Shown here in pieces: positions 49,109 through 58,828 of a stretch of 64,000 bases of DNA (its first letter is position 1; the number at the start of each line of letters is the position of its first letter). The DNA lies in the NCBI RefSeq assembly GCF_009870125.1, contig NC_046683.1, positions 28,176,129-28,240,128 on the forward strand, written 5' to 3'. The DNA comes from Drosophila pseudoobscura. Taxonomy: Eukaryota; Arthropoda; Insecta; Diptera; Drosophilidae. The notes beneath the pieces are model-generated. The model worked only from the letters and a program-made list of their open reading frames with translations. It had not been told where the DNA came from and searched no databases. The position numbers were made by a program, and so were the translations under genes.

Positions 49109-52100
49109 TACTCCCCCCGTTGGGAGCTAGTCTCTCAACAGATTCCTTAAGGGGCAGCAAACATAGCCGAGTGACGGCCCTCCTGATGTTTCCTGAGGAT
49201 GTCTTCAGGTCAGCGACGCGACACACTCCGTCCTTGCCCAAAACGACATCGACCACTCTAGCCAGTGGCCAACGCATTGGAGGAAGATTTTCGTCCTTCA
49301 CCAGAACGGGGTCGTTCTTGCAGATGTTTTGCGCGGGGGTGCGCCACTTCGCGCGCTCTTGCAAAAGAGTGAGATACTCTTCGCGCCAACGGCTCCAAAA
49401 TATTTGTTGTAGTTGGGTGACCCGCTGCCAGCCATCCAGACGATTGTAGTTCAGCTTCGTTAGGTCAGGCTCGAGGATTTGCTCATGGGGGCCGCCTAAA
49501 AGCAGATGAGCAGGAGTCAAAACGTCTAAATCATCAGGATTTTCTGAAAGCGAGAGCAAAGGGCGAGAGTTAACAATTGCAGTGATCTGACAGATCAGAG
49601 TGCGCAGCTCGTCGAAGCTAAGCACAGATGGTCCAACTGAGCGGTACAGGTGATATTTTGCGGTCTTCACGGCCGCTTCCCACAACCCGCCAAAATGCGG
49701 AGAGCGAGGTGGAATGAATCGCCAGTCGATCGAGTCAGCCAAGCAGGATTCGTGGACCTCCTTCATATGCGGTTCGCTCAGACAGAGCTTCTTTAGCTCC
49801 AGAAGCTCGTTCTTGGCGCCAACGAAGTTTGTCGCATTGTCCGACCAAATTTGACTTGGCCTTCCTCGAGTGGAAGTAAAACGCTTTAGTGCGCCTAGAA
49901 ACGATGCAGTGGTCAAATCCTTTACGAGCTCCATGTGTATAGCCTTGGAAGTGAAGCAGATGAATACGCTAATGTAGCACTTGATCGGAGGCCTTGTGCG
50001 GATTTCTGATCGGTAGAAAAAAGGTCCACAGTAATCTACTCCAGTGACTTCAAAAGCTCGAGATCCTTCCAAACGTTCCTTAGGTAGGTCTCCCATGATG
50101 TGTTCGACCATGCGCGGCTTAGTCCTGAAGCATCTCACACATCTGCTGACGACTCTTGACACTGCCTTAACACCTCCAATGGGCCAATATTCCAGCCGAA
50201 TTTTGGATAGCAAGGCGCGAGGTCCGGCATGGAGGTTTCTTTCATGATAATATCTTATCAGCGCAAAGGTAATGGAATGTCCCTTTGGCAAAATGAGCGG
50301 GTGCTGAGCGTCAAATCCTAGCGATGAGTTGCCAAGACGACCTCCAACTCTAAGTAGTCCAGAATGATCGATGAACGGGTTGAGCGAACTAATAGAACTG
50401 GATTTCATGACTTGACCATTGCGCCGAATCTCCTTTATGTCCATCCACAAACTTGCCAGCTGAATGTGTCGAATTAGAAGATGAGTTCCTTGCCGAATAT
50501 CAGAAACGGTGAGTCCTGGATGCCTAAGACGATGTATAAATTTATGCATAAAGGCGAATGTGCGCTGCATGCGAAAGAATGAATTCGCAAATTTGCATCC
50601 GGACGTGAGATCGGCATGTGGAGACGTGATTAGCAATCCTCTCTTGCGAAGCTCCAAAGTTGCTATGTTGTTAGTAGGAGATACAGGCCACTTATCCTTG
50701 GAGCATAGCAAAAAGGATGGGCCGTGAAACCATAGCTCTGACTGGATAAGATGGTTGGGAAGCGAGCCTCTCGAGAGAATATCAGCAGGATTTAAAGATG
50801 TGGGAACATAGCGCCATTCCATGTCTGCCGTCAACTCCTGAATTGATGCCACTCGATTTGCCACGAAAACTTGAAATTTAGCTGGCTCATCCCTAATCCA
50901 AGATAATGCTGTTGACGAATCCGACCAGCAATAGAACCGACCTGTAAAGATTCCCATGTCCTTTACATTCTGCATGATTTTCGCAAGCAAATGGGCTCCA
51001 CTTAATTCCAGCTTAGGAATCGATATAGTCTTTAGCGGCGCCACTCGCGACTTTGAGCACAAAACGTGGCTCGAAGACTGGGCTTCCCTGGACACGATAT
51101 ACACGCAAGCGCCATATGCTTCTAAGCTGGCATCACAGAATCCGTGAACTTCTGTAGCCACACTAGAACGAAGAACCAAGCGAGGAAATGAGATCCGAGA
51201 AATGCTTGCCAAACTATTTCTCAAGTCCATCCAAGTTGAATGCAACGCTGAGGGTAGGCTTTCATCCCAATCCAAATTTTCTCTCCAAAGCTGCTGAAGG
51301 AAGATTTTGCACCTGACAATGACTGGATTTATCAATCCAAGAGGGTCGTAGAACCGCGCAATCGTAGATAAAACCGACCGCTTTGATGGCTTTGAGGTTG
51401 TGTCCAGTGCGGACAAGGCAAAAAGCAGCTGATCCGAAGCAGGGTCCCACGCTAAGCCGAGATTTTTGGCTATGTCGCTTCCATCATTAAACTTTAGGAA
51501 CTTCTCTATGTCATCTTCAGGGGTTCCCTCAAGTACTTCCTGGTGACTGGAGCACCATTTCCTAAGTCTAAAGTTACCACGGGACAGTAAAGCTGATGTT
51601 TGGTGCATCTTTTCCATGACCTGTGCGACCGAATTACCGCCCGAAATAAGGTCATCCACGTAAAACTCCTGCCGCAGAGCAGCTGAGCCAAGAGGGTAGG
51701 ATTCACCCTCGTCGGTGGCCAGCTGGTGCATTGCGCGGACCGCTAAAAATGATGCAGCCCTCGTCCCGTATGTGACGGTGTCTAATGTGTAGACTTGAAC
51801 CTCGGACTCGATGGAATCTCGCCATAGGATGCACTGATACAAATTGTCGGGTGGAGACACTCGTACGCAGCGGTACATTTTACAAATGTCCCCAGTGAGA
51901 GCGACTGGATATGTTCGAAAGCGAATCAATATGTTGAACAATGCAGGCTGAATAACAGGGCCTGTCATCATCACATCATTTAGAGAATATCCAGTTGATG
52001 TAGCTGCGGATCCATCGAAAACGACACGGAGTTTTGTCGTCGTACTGTCCTCCTTTAGGACACAGTGATGAGGCAAGAAATATTTGCAGAGGCTACGGGA

Positions 52101-54371
52101 ATCAGGGTTGACTTGGTGCATATGATGCAAATCAATATACTCCCTCATAAAGGCGGAATACCGCTCCTTGAGTGTAGGATTACGCTCCAGTTTTCGCTCC
52201 AGACTGATGAACCGTCGATAAGCCTGAGCATAAGATTCTCCCAAACGATCAGAATTGTTATTTAGCGGTAGACGAACTGCATACTCCCCGGATGGCAACC
52301 GTGAAAGGTGGCTTACGAAATGTGCTTCACAATCGTCTTCTTCTTTGGTATTCAACCCAGCCTCCACACAATCCTCGACTTCCCAAAACATACGAAGAGT
52401 TTTATCCAACCTTGCTTCCATCTCAGTTATCGAATCTGGACAATTGTGCGTGGCCAAAAGCGCCGAGCTTGATACCTTCTGTCCACCACCAGATACAATC
52501 CACCCAAGCCGGGTCTTCTGCAGAAGAGGCAGTCCATCGGTGAGTTTGATTTGCCCTACGCAGAGGAGATCATAAAAAACGCTCGGACCAATGAGAAGAT
52601 CAACCCGTTGAGGATTGAAAAATGCAGGATCAGCGAGCTGAATGTTAGATGGAATACGCCAATCGGATACATTTACTGCCATACTTGGTTGAGAATCGGT
52701 AATCGTGGGGGCGATGAGAGCAGTAAGTGTAGTTGTGTAAGCAGAGGTGCGAGAATGCATACAAATGCTTATGGTGGATCCCTCAGTAGAAACGCTGGTA
52801 TCGCCCAGCCCAGACACAAGTGCAGACGATTGAGTTCTCCTAAGCTGAAGCTGCTGGGCGAACCTGGATGTGACGAGATGCAGCTGCGATCCTGAATCTA
52901 AGATGGCACGACAAGGAACTAAAACGCCAGACCGATTCTTCACGAGAACCACGGCTGTAGCCAGAAGCACGACATCAGAGTGAAGACCTTGGGCAGCAAG
53001 AGAGGTAGACGAAGGTAGAGACGAGCTGCTAGCAGAATTTTGAGCAACGGAAAGAGTGTCCGGTTGAACGGCCAGATCGGGAGGAGTAATACCTGGGCAG
53101 CCTTGTGTTGTGGGCTGTAAACTAACGAAGTGCAACAAACTATGATGCCTACCGCCGCATACTCGACATTTTCCACTATTGCATGCGCGGGTCCGGTGCC
53201 CCGGTTTTAGGCAATTGAAGCATAGGGAAAGCTTCTTCACTTCTTTGTGGCGCAGCAACGGTGAGAGATTTCCGAAAATCTTGCACGAGTATATTCCATG
53301 GCCCGCTGAGTGGCAAAAGACGCATACAGACGGGTCGGCGGAAGAGTTGGAAGCTACAAACGTTTTCTTAACATGCGTATATGAATGGTTTTTTCCCACC
53401 TGATCGCTACTAGCGTGTGTCGCTGTAGCATATTCCAATCGCTCCATTTTCTGGCAGCGTTGCTGCAAGAATTCGAAGAATTCCTCTGCGGTAGGTATAG
53501 CATCCGACGATGTGTGCTCCTCCCATTTGGTTTGCGTCTTCGAATCCAACTTCTGCAGCAGCATGTTGATAACCATGAATCCCGAAATCTCCTCAGCAGT
53601 TCCCAATGTCTGCAACGCTCGCATGTGTAAATTGACTGCATCCGAAAACTCCCGAAGCCTTTTAGCAGAAGGCGAGTCTACCCTCTTTAGCCCAAGAATC
53701 TTCTTGATGTGTGCCTGGAAAACAAGTCTTTTGTTATTAAAGCGTTTATTAAGTATATCCAGAGCCGCACGATAATTGGCACTGGAGAGCTCCAACGATC
53801 GAACCGAATCCAAAGCCGCATCAGCGAGGCAAGAGCGAAGGTGCTGGAACTTCTCGATGTCACTGAGATCCGCATCCGCTTCAATCACAGATTTGAACAT
53901 TGCCATAAAATCCGAGAACTCGACGTATCCACCAGAAAACTTCGGCACCTTCAGCTCAGGAAGTCGCTGCTTGTGAGCCATGATGATGGTACTATGTCGG
54001 GAATGGCTTGGCAGAGTCGTAGAATTGGCAGCGGCGTGTGACTGGCCTACTTCAACAGCAGCCAGCAACTCAGCTTTCAACGATATGAAAAGAGTATCTA
54101 AGATTTCGCGCAGCTCACTCCCAATCTCGTTTTGATCGAGAGCCTCCAACTCATTATGGGCCTTATTAAATTCCGCTCGAATTTCTGCCAACATATCAAG
54201 GCGCACCTCGACTTCCGCGGCGGTCAGCTTGTCGATTTTATTCCCCGCGAAGGATTCGCCAAGCCTGTGCAATCGATCATATAATGACTGACTTTTACGT
54301 TTATACAGACTCAGTCTGAAATCAGCCACCACAATATTTCCGCCCGCGCCTGTATTTGGATCGTTGTCCAT
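49083..54371 (-). CDS. gag-pol: BEL2 Gag-Pol polyprotein
   Basis: Single open frame of 1762 residues from the ATG at 54371 (MDNDPNTGAGG). The frame is open 33 codons further upstream, but that part is within leader-like sequence. Domains by rough residue: DUF1759-type Gag around 130-300 (LPELKVPKFSGGYVEFSDF); paired zinc knuckles around 380-420 (CFNCLKPGHRTRAC, CRVCGGRHHSLLH); aspartic protease at about 493 (LDSGSQLHLV); RT with YVDDLISG at about 904; RNase H region around 1120-1250; integrase zinc domain around 1370-1420 (HERNLHAGPRA to CVRCFRTKP); DDE core with VDYCGPF (~1445), [10 protein letters not shown] (~1510) and GGLWEAAVK (~1560); C-terminal DUF5641-like domain (PPMRWPLARVVDVV). All catalytic motifs are present. 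The stop falls 26 nt inside the 3' LTR. Confidence 0.96.
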   Translation of the reverse strand: MDNDPNTGAGGNIVVADFRLSLYKRKSQSLYDRLHRLGESFAGNKIDKLTAAEVEVRLDMLAEIRAEFNKAHNELEALDQNEIGSELREILDTLFISLKAELLAAVEVGQSHAAANSTTLPSHSRHSTIIMAHKQRLPELKVPKFSGGYVEFSDFMAMFKSVIEADADLSDIEKFQHLRSCLADAALDSVRSLELSSANYRAALDILNKRFNNKRLVFQAHIKKILGLKRVDSPSAKRLREFSDAVNLHMRALQTLGTAEEISGFMVINMLLQKLDSKTQTKWEEHTSSDAIPTAEEFFEFLQQRCQKMERLEYATATHASSDQVGKNHSYTHVKKTFVASNSSADPSVCVFCHSAGHGIYSCKIFGNLSPLLRHKEVKKLSLCFNCLKPGHRTRACNSGKCRVCGGRHHSLLHFVSLQPTTQGCPGITPPDLAVQPDTLSVAQNSASSSSLPSSTSLAAQGLHSDVVLLATAVVLVKNRSGVLVPCRAILDSGSQLHLVTSRFAQQLQLRRTQSSALVSGLGDTSVSTEGSTISICMHSRTSAYTTTLTALIAPTITDSQPSMAVNVSDWRIPSNIQLADPAFFNPQRVDLLIGPSVFYDLLCVGQIKLTDGLPLLQKTRLGWIVSGGGQKVSSSALLATHNCPDSITEMEARLDKTLRMFWEVEDCVEAGLNTKEEDDCEAHFVSHLSRLPSGEYAVRLPLNNNSDRLGESYAQAYRRFISLERKLERNPTLKERYSAFMREYIDLHHMHQVNPDSRSLCKYFLPHHCVLKEDSTTTKLRVVFDGSAATSTGYSLNDVMMTGPVIQPALFNILIRFRTYPVALTGDICKMYRCVRVSPPDNLYQCILWRDSIESEVQVYTLDTVTYGTRAASFLAVRAMHQLATDEGESYPLGSAALRQEFYVDDLISGGNSVAQVMEKMHQTSALLSRGNFRLRKWCSSHQEVLEGTPEDDIEKFLKFNDGSDIAKNLGLAWDPASDQLLFALSALDTTSKPSKRSVLSTIARFYDPLGLINPVIVRCKIFLQQLWRENLDWDESLPSALHSTWMDLRNSLASISRISFPRLVLRSSVATEVHGFCDASLEAYGACVYIVSREAQSSSHVLCSKSRVAPLKTISIPKLELSGAHLLAKIMQNVKDMGIFTGRFYCWSDSSTALSWIRDEPAKFQVFVANRVASIQELTADMEWRYVPTSLNPADILSRGSLPNHLIQSELWFHGPSFLLCSKDKWPVSPTNNIATLELRKRGLLITSPHADLTSGCKFANSFFRMQRTFAFMHKFIHRLRHPGLTVSDIRQGTHLLIRHIQLASLWMDIKEIRRNGQVMKSSSISSLNPFIDHSGLLRVGGRLGNSSLGFDAQHPLILPKGHSITFALIRYYHERNLHAGPRALLSKIRLEYWPIGGVKAVSRVVSRCVRCFRTKPRMVEHIMGDLPKERLEGSRAFEVTGVDYCGPFFYRSEIRTRPPIKCYISVFICFTSKAIHMELVKDLTTASFLGALKRFTSTRGRPSQIWSDNATNFVGAKNELLELKKLCLSEPHMKEVHESCLADSIDWRFIPPRSPHFGGLWEAAVKTAKYHLYRSVGPSVLSFDELRTLICQITAIVNSRPLLSLSENPDDLDVLTPAHLLLGGPHEQILEPDLTKLNYNRLDGWQRVTQLQQIFWSRWREEYLTLLQERAKWRTPAQNICKNDPVLVKDENLPPMRWPLARVVDVVLGKDGVCRVADLKTSSGNIRRAVTRLCLLPLKESVERLAPNGGSMFGPAAEE

Positions 54372-54705
54372 GTTAACCGTTGTGCAATCGACACAACAAC
54401 GGAAAATGAAATACCGCTTAAGCGACGATGTATAGACGCGAGAGCGAGAATGCAAGACACGAAAAGTCAAGAACCGCGGCTGCAGCTGCGCAGAGAATGA
54501 GAGATTCGACGCTTAAAGTACCGGAATTTGTCTATAAATATTCCAGCCGCACTCTCACTGAATTTGCACTTTAAACTGTTTTTAATGTGCACACAAATGT
54601 ATGTGTTGGTAGTTAAACTACCCAACAACACAATATTGTATAATTAATAAGTGTTTTAACGGAACGCGATTAAGCAATGGTTTTATATCACGTCGGGGTC
54701 ACCAA
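54372..54705 (-). promoter_or_regulatory. BEL2 leader and primer-binding site
   Basis: On the element strand, TGGTGACCCCGACGTGAT begins one base after the 5' LTR (plus-strand 54687-54704) and is the likely tRNA primer-binding site; the tRNA was not identified. The rest, to the ATG at 54371, is a leader without a gene. Confidence 0.7.
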
Positions 54706-55110
54706 TGTTTGAGATGCCAAGCTTTTTTGGCACCTATGTATTTCACAATAAAAAGAGATTTGGGTTAAACTTTATAATATATAATATAATATTTAATCTT
54801 GGTGGCTTAGCGGAAGCCGATTGCTTGCTATTGCCAGATGTACTTTATGCGAGATCGATATGCAACCAATGCGCAGAGGGGTTAGCATAGAACTAAACTA
54901 TAGACGACGGCGTTAGATCAAAGTGACTGCCGAAGTGGCGGCAGCAGATCAAAGTAGTTGCCGAAGTGGCGGCGGCAGAGAGCCCCTTTAGCGAGAGAGC
55001 GCAGCAGCTCTGCAGAAAGTCAACGTTTTACAACATATGTAGGCGGCTCTCTATGCTCATACAATAATAATGCTAAAGTTACGGTTATTCCTCAGCGGCT
55101 GGCCCGAACA
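54706..55110 (-). repeat. BEL2 5' LTR
   Basis: 405 bp, 3 differences from the other LTR (two in the TATAATAT stretch near 54785 and one G/A near 55029). Confidence 0.95.
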
Positions 55111-55130
55111 GACATTTTTTCTAAATCAAA

Positions 55131-56423
55131 ATGACCACCCATATTGAATGTATGAAAAGCGAATTGGATCTCTTTGAGCCACATCCTACACAAAGCTCTA
55201 TTCTGAGAACAGAAGAAGTTTCATATAACCCCATAGCTTCGTTGGACAGTGCTTCTTCAATTGAATTCGTTTGCTTAGGAAATGGGGAAACATATCGAGA
55301 CCTATCAAGTGTTTACTTAAGACTTGTTGTACAACTAAGAAAAAGTGATAATACCAACATTGAAGGAAACGATGTTGGAGTAGTGAATAATATTTTGCAT
55401 TCAATGTTTAGAAGTTCGTCCGTATATTCAAATAATATTTTGGTTTCTCAGAGTGATAATAACTATCATTATAGATCGTATTTGCAAACGATTTTAAACT
55501 ATGGCAGTGATGCCAGTGAAAGTCACTTAGCCACTCAAGGTTATTATCCTAATTATGGTAAATTATTATCTGGTAGATACGTTAACACCGATGGATCCAT
55601 TATGCTCAAAAATATTTTTCAAAACAGTAACAAGGTTGAACTATTCGGAAAAGTTCATGGAGATATATTTAATCAACCAAAACTGCTTATAAATAATGTA
55701 GATTTGAGGATTACTTTTAACATTGAAAAAACAGCATTTTATTTAATGGAATCTGAAACTGAATCAAGTCTTAAAATATTGGAGGCCCAACTATTCATGA
55801 ACCACATAACTATTAATCCGAGCATTTTATTGGCTCATCATCATGTTTTACAAACTAAAAATGCCATTTATCCATACAGCAAAGTTCAAGTGAAATCATT
55901 TACAATATATCCAGGAAATAATACATTATCAATTGACAATGCAGTTATTGGACAGCTTCCCAATTTTTTGGTTTTTTTGCATGGTAAAAAACAAATCATA
56001 TTCTGGAAATCGGGCATTAAACCCCTTCCATTTTGAACATTTTAAAATTCAACGCTTTAATCTATTGGTTAATGGAGCACAAGTACCATCGCAGGCACTT
56101 GAGTTTGATTTCTCGAACTCTGAAAATGCTCAAAGCTCTAGAGGATATAATATGCTATTCAGATCAAGTGGAATAAAACATTATGATCGAGGCTTACAAA
56201 TTACAAAGGAAATGTTTGATAAAAATAGTTTTATATTAGCATTTGACCTAACAGCAGACCATCACAATTCAACTGTATGCTCAAATTTAACACACAAGGA
56301 GCCATCCGAATTGAAGGACGATTTTCGGAGCCTCTTACAGAAGCAGTTACTTGTCTGGTATACTGTGAATATGACTCAATGATTGATATTGATAAACATA
56401 GAAATATTCGTGTACTATTGTAA
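55131..56423 (+). pseudogene. Polinton major capsid protein, two frame breaks
   Basis: Double jelly-roll major capsid-type gene. The frame 55131-56036 starts MTTHIECMKSELDLFEPHP and has the family pattern IEFVCLGNGETYRDLSSVYL, then NNILHSMFRSSSVYSNN and YRSYLQTILNYG. The frame breaks near 56010, continues at 55933-56382 (FKIQRFNLLVNGAQ), and breaks again near 56295, with the C-terminal strand in a third frame up to a stop at 56421-56423. No full protein is expected. The TAA upstream at 55123 is the end of the preceding gene, split by BEL2. Confidence 0.85.
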
Positions 56424-56425
56424 AA

Positions 56426-56884
56426 ATGAATACATTACAAATCGATAAGTTGCTTTCCAAGCATTCAAAAACAAAAAGAATTTTTAAAGGAGTTTATCCC
56501 TCTGATCAGCTACCTCAAGTAATTTCGAAATATCCTGCTTTAAAAATAGCAAACACAGATTCTTCAAGCTATTCAGGAACTCATTGGGTTGCTTTTTACT
56601 TTGAAAACAAATATTCAGCCGAATTTTTTGATTCATATGGTCAATATCCTCAAAATAAAGAATTTTTAAAAATATTAAGGAAAAATTCCATAAAGTTTAC
56701 ATTTAATAAACAACTACTGCAAGGTTATTTTTCAAATACATGCGGTCATTACTGTATCCTATATGGAATATTTAAAAGCAGCAAAAAAACATTAAATTGT
56801 TTTTTAAAACAATTTAAGAAAAATGATTTTAACTATAATGATAAGTTAATAATAAAAATGTTTAAGAAAATTCGTTTAAAATAA
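56426..56884 (+). CDS. Polinton adenain-like cysteine protease
   Basis: 152 residues, intact. The catalytic set is visible: His53 in GTHWVAFYF, Asp69 in EFFDSYG, Gln99 in LLQGYF and Cys106 in NTCGHYC. The spacing from Gln to Cys (7) equals that of adenovirus protease. It would process virion proteins during maturation. It starts two bases after the stop of the major capsid remnant and ends 33 bp before the convergent minus-strand gene. Shorter than adenain (about 204), as is usual for Polinton proteases. Confidence 0.88.
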   Translation: MNTLQIDKLLSKHSKTKRIFKGVYPSDQLPQVISKYPALKIANTDSSSYSGTHWVAFYFENKYSAEFFDSYGQYPQNKEFLKILRKNSIKFTFNKQLLQGYFSNTCGHYCILYGIFKSSKKTLNCFLKQFKKNDFNYNDKLIIKMFKKIRLK

Positions 56885-56917
56885 AACACAATATTATTTC
56901 AGAGACATTTAAGATGT

Positions 56918-57217
56918 TTATTGAATTTTTGAGCTGGGATACATTCTTTTATTTAAGTTATAGTACTTTAACATTAGGTCTATAGCTTCTGCTTTCTTAT
57001 TTGGTAGGGTATGACACAGGCATGTGTCAGGTCCGTCCGTGGCATCGTCATCACTCCAGGGGCATAGCTTATAATGAAAGCCAAACTTGGAGTACTGAAG
57101 CTCCTTTTCCTCCAGATTTTCCAAAATGCTCATCAAATTTTCAAGAATTTGTACGTGCTCCTCGAAGATCATCTCCTCGAATTGCATTAAAAAAAGTTTT
57201 ATTTGTTTGCCATGCAT
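56918..57217 (-). CDS. Polinton accessory protein with Cys motif, unknown function
   Basis: 99 residues, starts MHGKQIKLFLMQFEE. A helical N-terminal half (HVQILENLMSILENLEEKE) is followed by YKLCPWSDDD...DTCLCHTL and a YYNLNKRMYP end. The CPWSD...CxCH cluster could bind a metal. The pattern recurs in my memory in small ORFs of related insect elements, without a known role. Convergent with the protease gene. Confidence 0.62.
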   Translation of the reverse strand: MHGKQIKLFLMQFEEMIFEEHVQILENLMSILENLEEKELQYSKFGFHYKLCPWSDDDATDGPDTCLCHTLPNKKAEAIDLMLKYYNLNKRMYPSSKIQ

Positions 57218-57460
57218 CTTGCAGCTGACTTCTTGAATCTATTACTGATAATGTTTCAAAGAGCAGGACTCTTTATATCCACGTCTTTGCTATGTTTCCC
57301 TTATATTTTTCTTTACCCATGTATTGGAAATGATAAGTACTATATCTAGCCATCTCTTTTTTACATATGTGTGTATATTCTTAACCTTTTTCTTTATTTT
57401 TGTCTTTACATGTATAGTTGTCTCTTCTTCTCTTACATATATATAATGGGAACTCTTTAT
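57218..57460. other. Spacer between two minus-strand Polinton genes
   Basis: Contains imperfect repeats of ACTCTTTA...ACATATA type (about 57262, 57450) and TATATATAATGGG. It is the likely promoter region of the 56918-57217 gene (element strand TATAAAGAG near 57275). No ORF. Confidence 0.45.
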
Positions 57461-57845
57461 TTACTCTTTACATATAAATTGGAAATGGGCAGTGCTATAT
57501 CTATTCATCTCTTTTCCTTTATATATAAGATGTGAGATTCCATGCTCCTTCAACATCTTAAAGGGTGTTTTTGTGGAAAATTTGGTCACATAACTTTTAG
57601 GTAAAAATATCCAAAGCGGTTCGTTGTCCTTATCAGTTAAATAAAGGACTACTTTATTTCCAAATGATGTTTTTTTGATTTTACATCCATTGATCTTGTA
57701 CTCAAATCCTATGCACAGGTCCTCAACCTTGGTGTATCCAACCGCCGGCTTTGTCTCGTTAAGTAATTCTAGGAAAGCCTAGGTATATATTTGATGAAGT
57801 GCTTATCATTTTCTATATAGAGATTTAAATATTCTTACATACCAT
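57461..57845 (-). CDS. Spliced 106-residue Polinton ORF, possible OB-fold ssDNA-binding protein
   Basis: The minus-strand exon 57778-57461 is open for 105 codons plus TAA but has no ATG at its start. Directly upstream is a 64-bp intron, 57842-57779, running GTATGT...ACCTAG, and the exon before it ends in ATG (57845-57843). Splicing therefore places ATG directly before GCTTTCCTAG. The protein starts MAFLELLNETKPAVGYTKVED. Its pattern (GYTKVEDLCIGFEYKI, TSFGNKVVLYLTD, PLWIFLPKSYV) resembles short beta-rich proteins seen near insect Polinton-like genes and suggests an OB fold that binds single-stranded DNA; this is inference. The start context depends on the intron being real. Confidence 0.62.
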
Positions 57846-58236
57846 TATAGTAATAGAAACTATTCAACCTACTAACGATTTTATACTAAATTATTTAAAA
57901 GATTGCATGATCTTTTATACTCTCATTAATTCAATTTTATACAAATGTGATCTGAGCAGATTGGTAGTTGAGTGATAATAAGTAAATGGTTTTAAAGTTG
58001 TAATGGCCAGATGTCTCAAGTCTGATTGGTGGTTGAGTAATAAGGGATGAATTATGGATACACTGATGTATATATTGTTTCAAATATTATATTTACATTT
58101 TGGGTCTTATATAACCGTCAACATGAAAAAATTATATAAACAGAACAAAATTCATAGAATTTTTGTTCATATGCTGTTCACTTCCTATATAAGAACTGTA
58201 AGTTACTGAGATAGGTTAGTTCACTTTCACTTCGAA
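57846..58236. other. Promoter region between divergent Polinton accessory genes
   Basis: AT-rich, no ORF. Minus strand: a TATAAAAGA motif at about 57921 upstream of the spliced gene. Plus strand: TATATAAGAAC at about 58189, followed by TAGTTCACTTTCACTTC near 58218, before the zinc-finger ORF. Confidence 0.5.
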
Positions 58237-58461
58237 ATGAGGACATTTCATTGCGAGTTGTGTTATTTAAAAACATCTTTTAGTTCCCGCAATGAACTGA
58301 AAAAACACACCTTAAAAATCCACAACTTTAGTTATTCAAAATCAAAATCATCATTTTATCGATGTTACTTATGTCCAGGAACTGAACTGTTTTGGTTGAG
58401 AATTGACTTCAATATGCATATTTTATTTAAGCATAACATGGAATTAAAGCGAAAAATATAA
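58237..58461 (+). CDS. Small C2H2 zinc-finger protein of Polinton
   Basis: 74 residues, intact. Two C2H2-type fingers: CELC...HTLKIH (residues ~6-28) and CYLC...HILFKH (residues ~44-68). It probably binds DNA or RNA and may regulate the element. It is preceded by a TATATAAG box about 45 bp upstream. Confidence 0.72.
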   Translation: MRTFHCELCYLKTSFSSRNELKKHTLKIHNFSYSKSKSSFYRCYLCPGTELFWLRIDFNMHILFKHNMELKRKI

Positions 58462-58828
58462 TATTTATTTAAAAATGAAATAATCTGTGCGTTTTTAAAT
58501 ATAAATACCTTTACATAAATTTACCAACTAAGTATAATATGATGTGAAAATTACTCAATAAATTCATTCAAAAGCATCAGTATTCAACCTGAAATCCACT
58601 TATTCTTTTTGTGTAATCCTCTCGTGGAAGAAACCTGTTTCAAACGAATCCTATGATTCTCTTGTAATAAGAGGAAGTGAAATTCAACCAATCAAAAGTA
58701 AAACAGAAAACATTTAAAATAAATAGTGGTTAAATGTGTTATATTTATTATGTATATGTACATATGTATATATTATTTTTAGAAAAATACATAAAATATT
58801 CTTATTATATAAATATGTATTCGTATTA
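58462..58828. repeat. Polinton right terminal repeat region
   Basis: 58581-58773 is the inverted counterpart of 38963 to about 39145, including GGATTTCAGGT and CATAGGATTCGTTTGAAACAGG in reverse complement. No gene. How far the true end extends beyond 58773 cannot be decided, because the left outer end was lost. Confidence 0.85.

Larger units (their letters stand above)
48704..55110 (-). mobile_element. BEL/Pao LTR retrotransposon 2 (BEL2), young and apparently intact
   Basis: 6407 bp on the minus strand, inserted in Polinton copy 2 with a 5-bp duplication GACAT (48699-48703 and 55111-55115). The LTRs are 405 bp each (48704-49108 and 54706-55110) and differ at 3 positions by my count (0.7%). 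One uninterrupted gag-pol ORF of 1762 codons. Of all elements here this has the best claim to coding capacity. Confidence 0.97.
38963..58773 (+). mobile_element. Polinton/Maverick copy 2, most of an element, with BEL2 inserted
   Basis: Self-synthesising virus-like DNA transposon. Left terminal repeat 38963 to about 39145; right copy inverted at 58581-58773. The right end may extend further outward, and the left outer end was replaced when gypsy inserted. Genes in order: polB, integrase (minus), exonuclease-like, CCHC micro-ORF, ATPase, two accessory ORFs, minor capsid, basic minor virion-type protein, [BEL2], major capsid, protease, two minus-strand accessory genes, zinc-finger ORF. About 13.4 kb without BEL2. 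It is defective in polB, integrase and major capsid. Confidence 0.94.

Noticed and set aside
49120..53800. Many plus-strand ORFs opposite BEL2
   Set aside because: All lie opposite one continuous 1762-codon minus-strand frame with full motif order.
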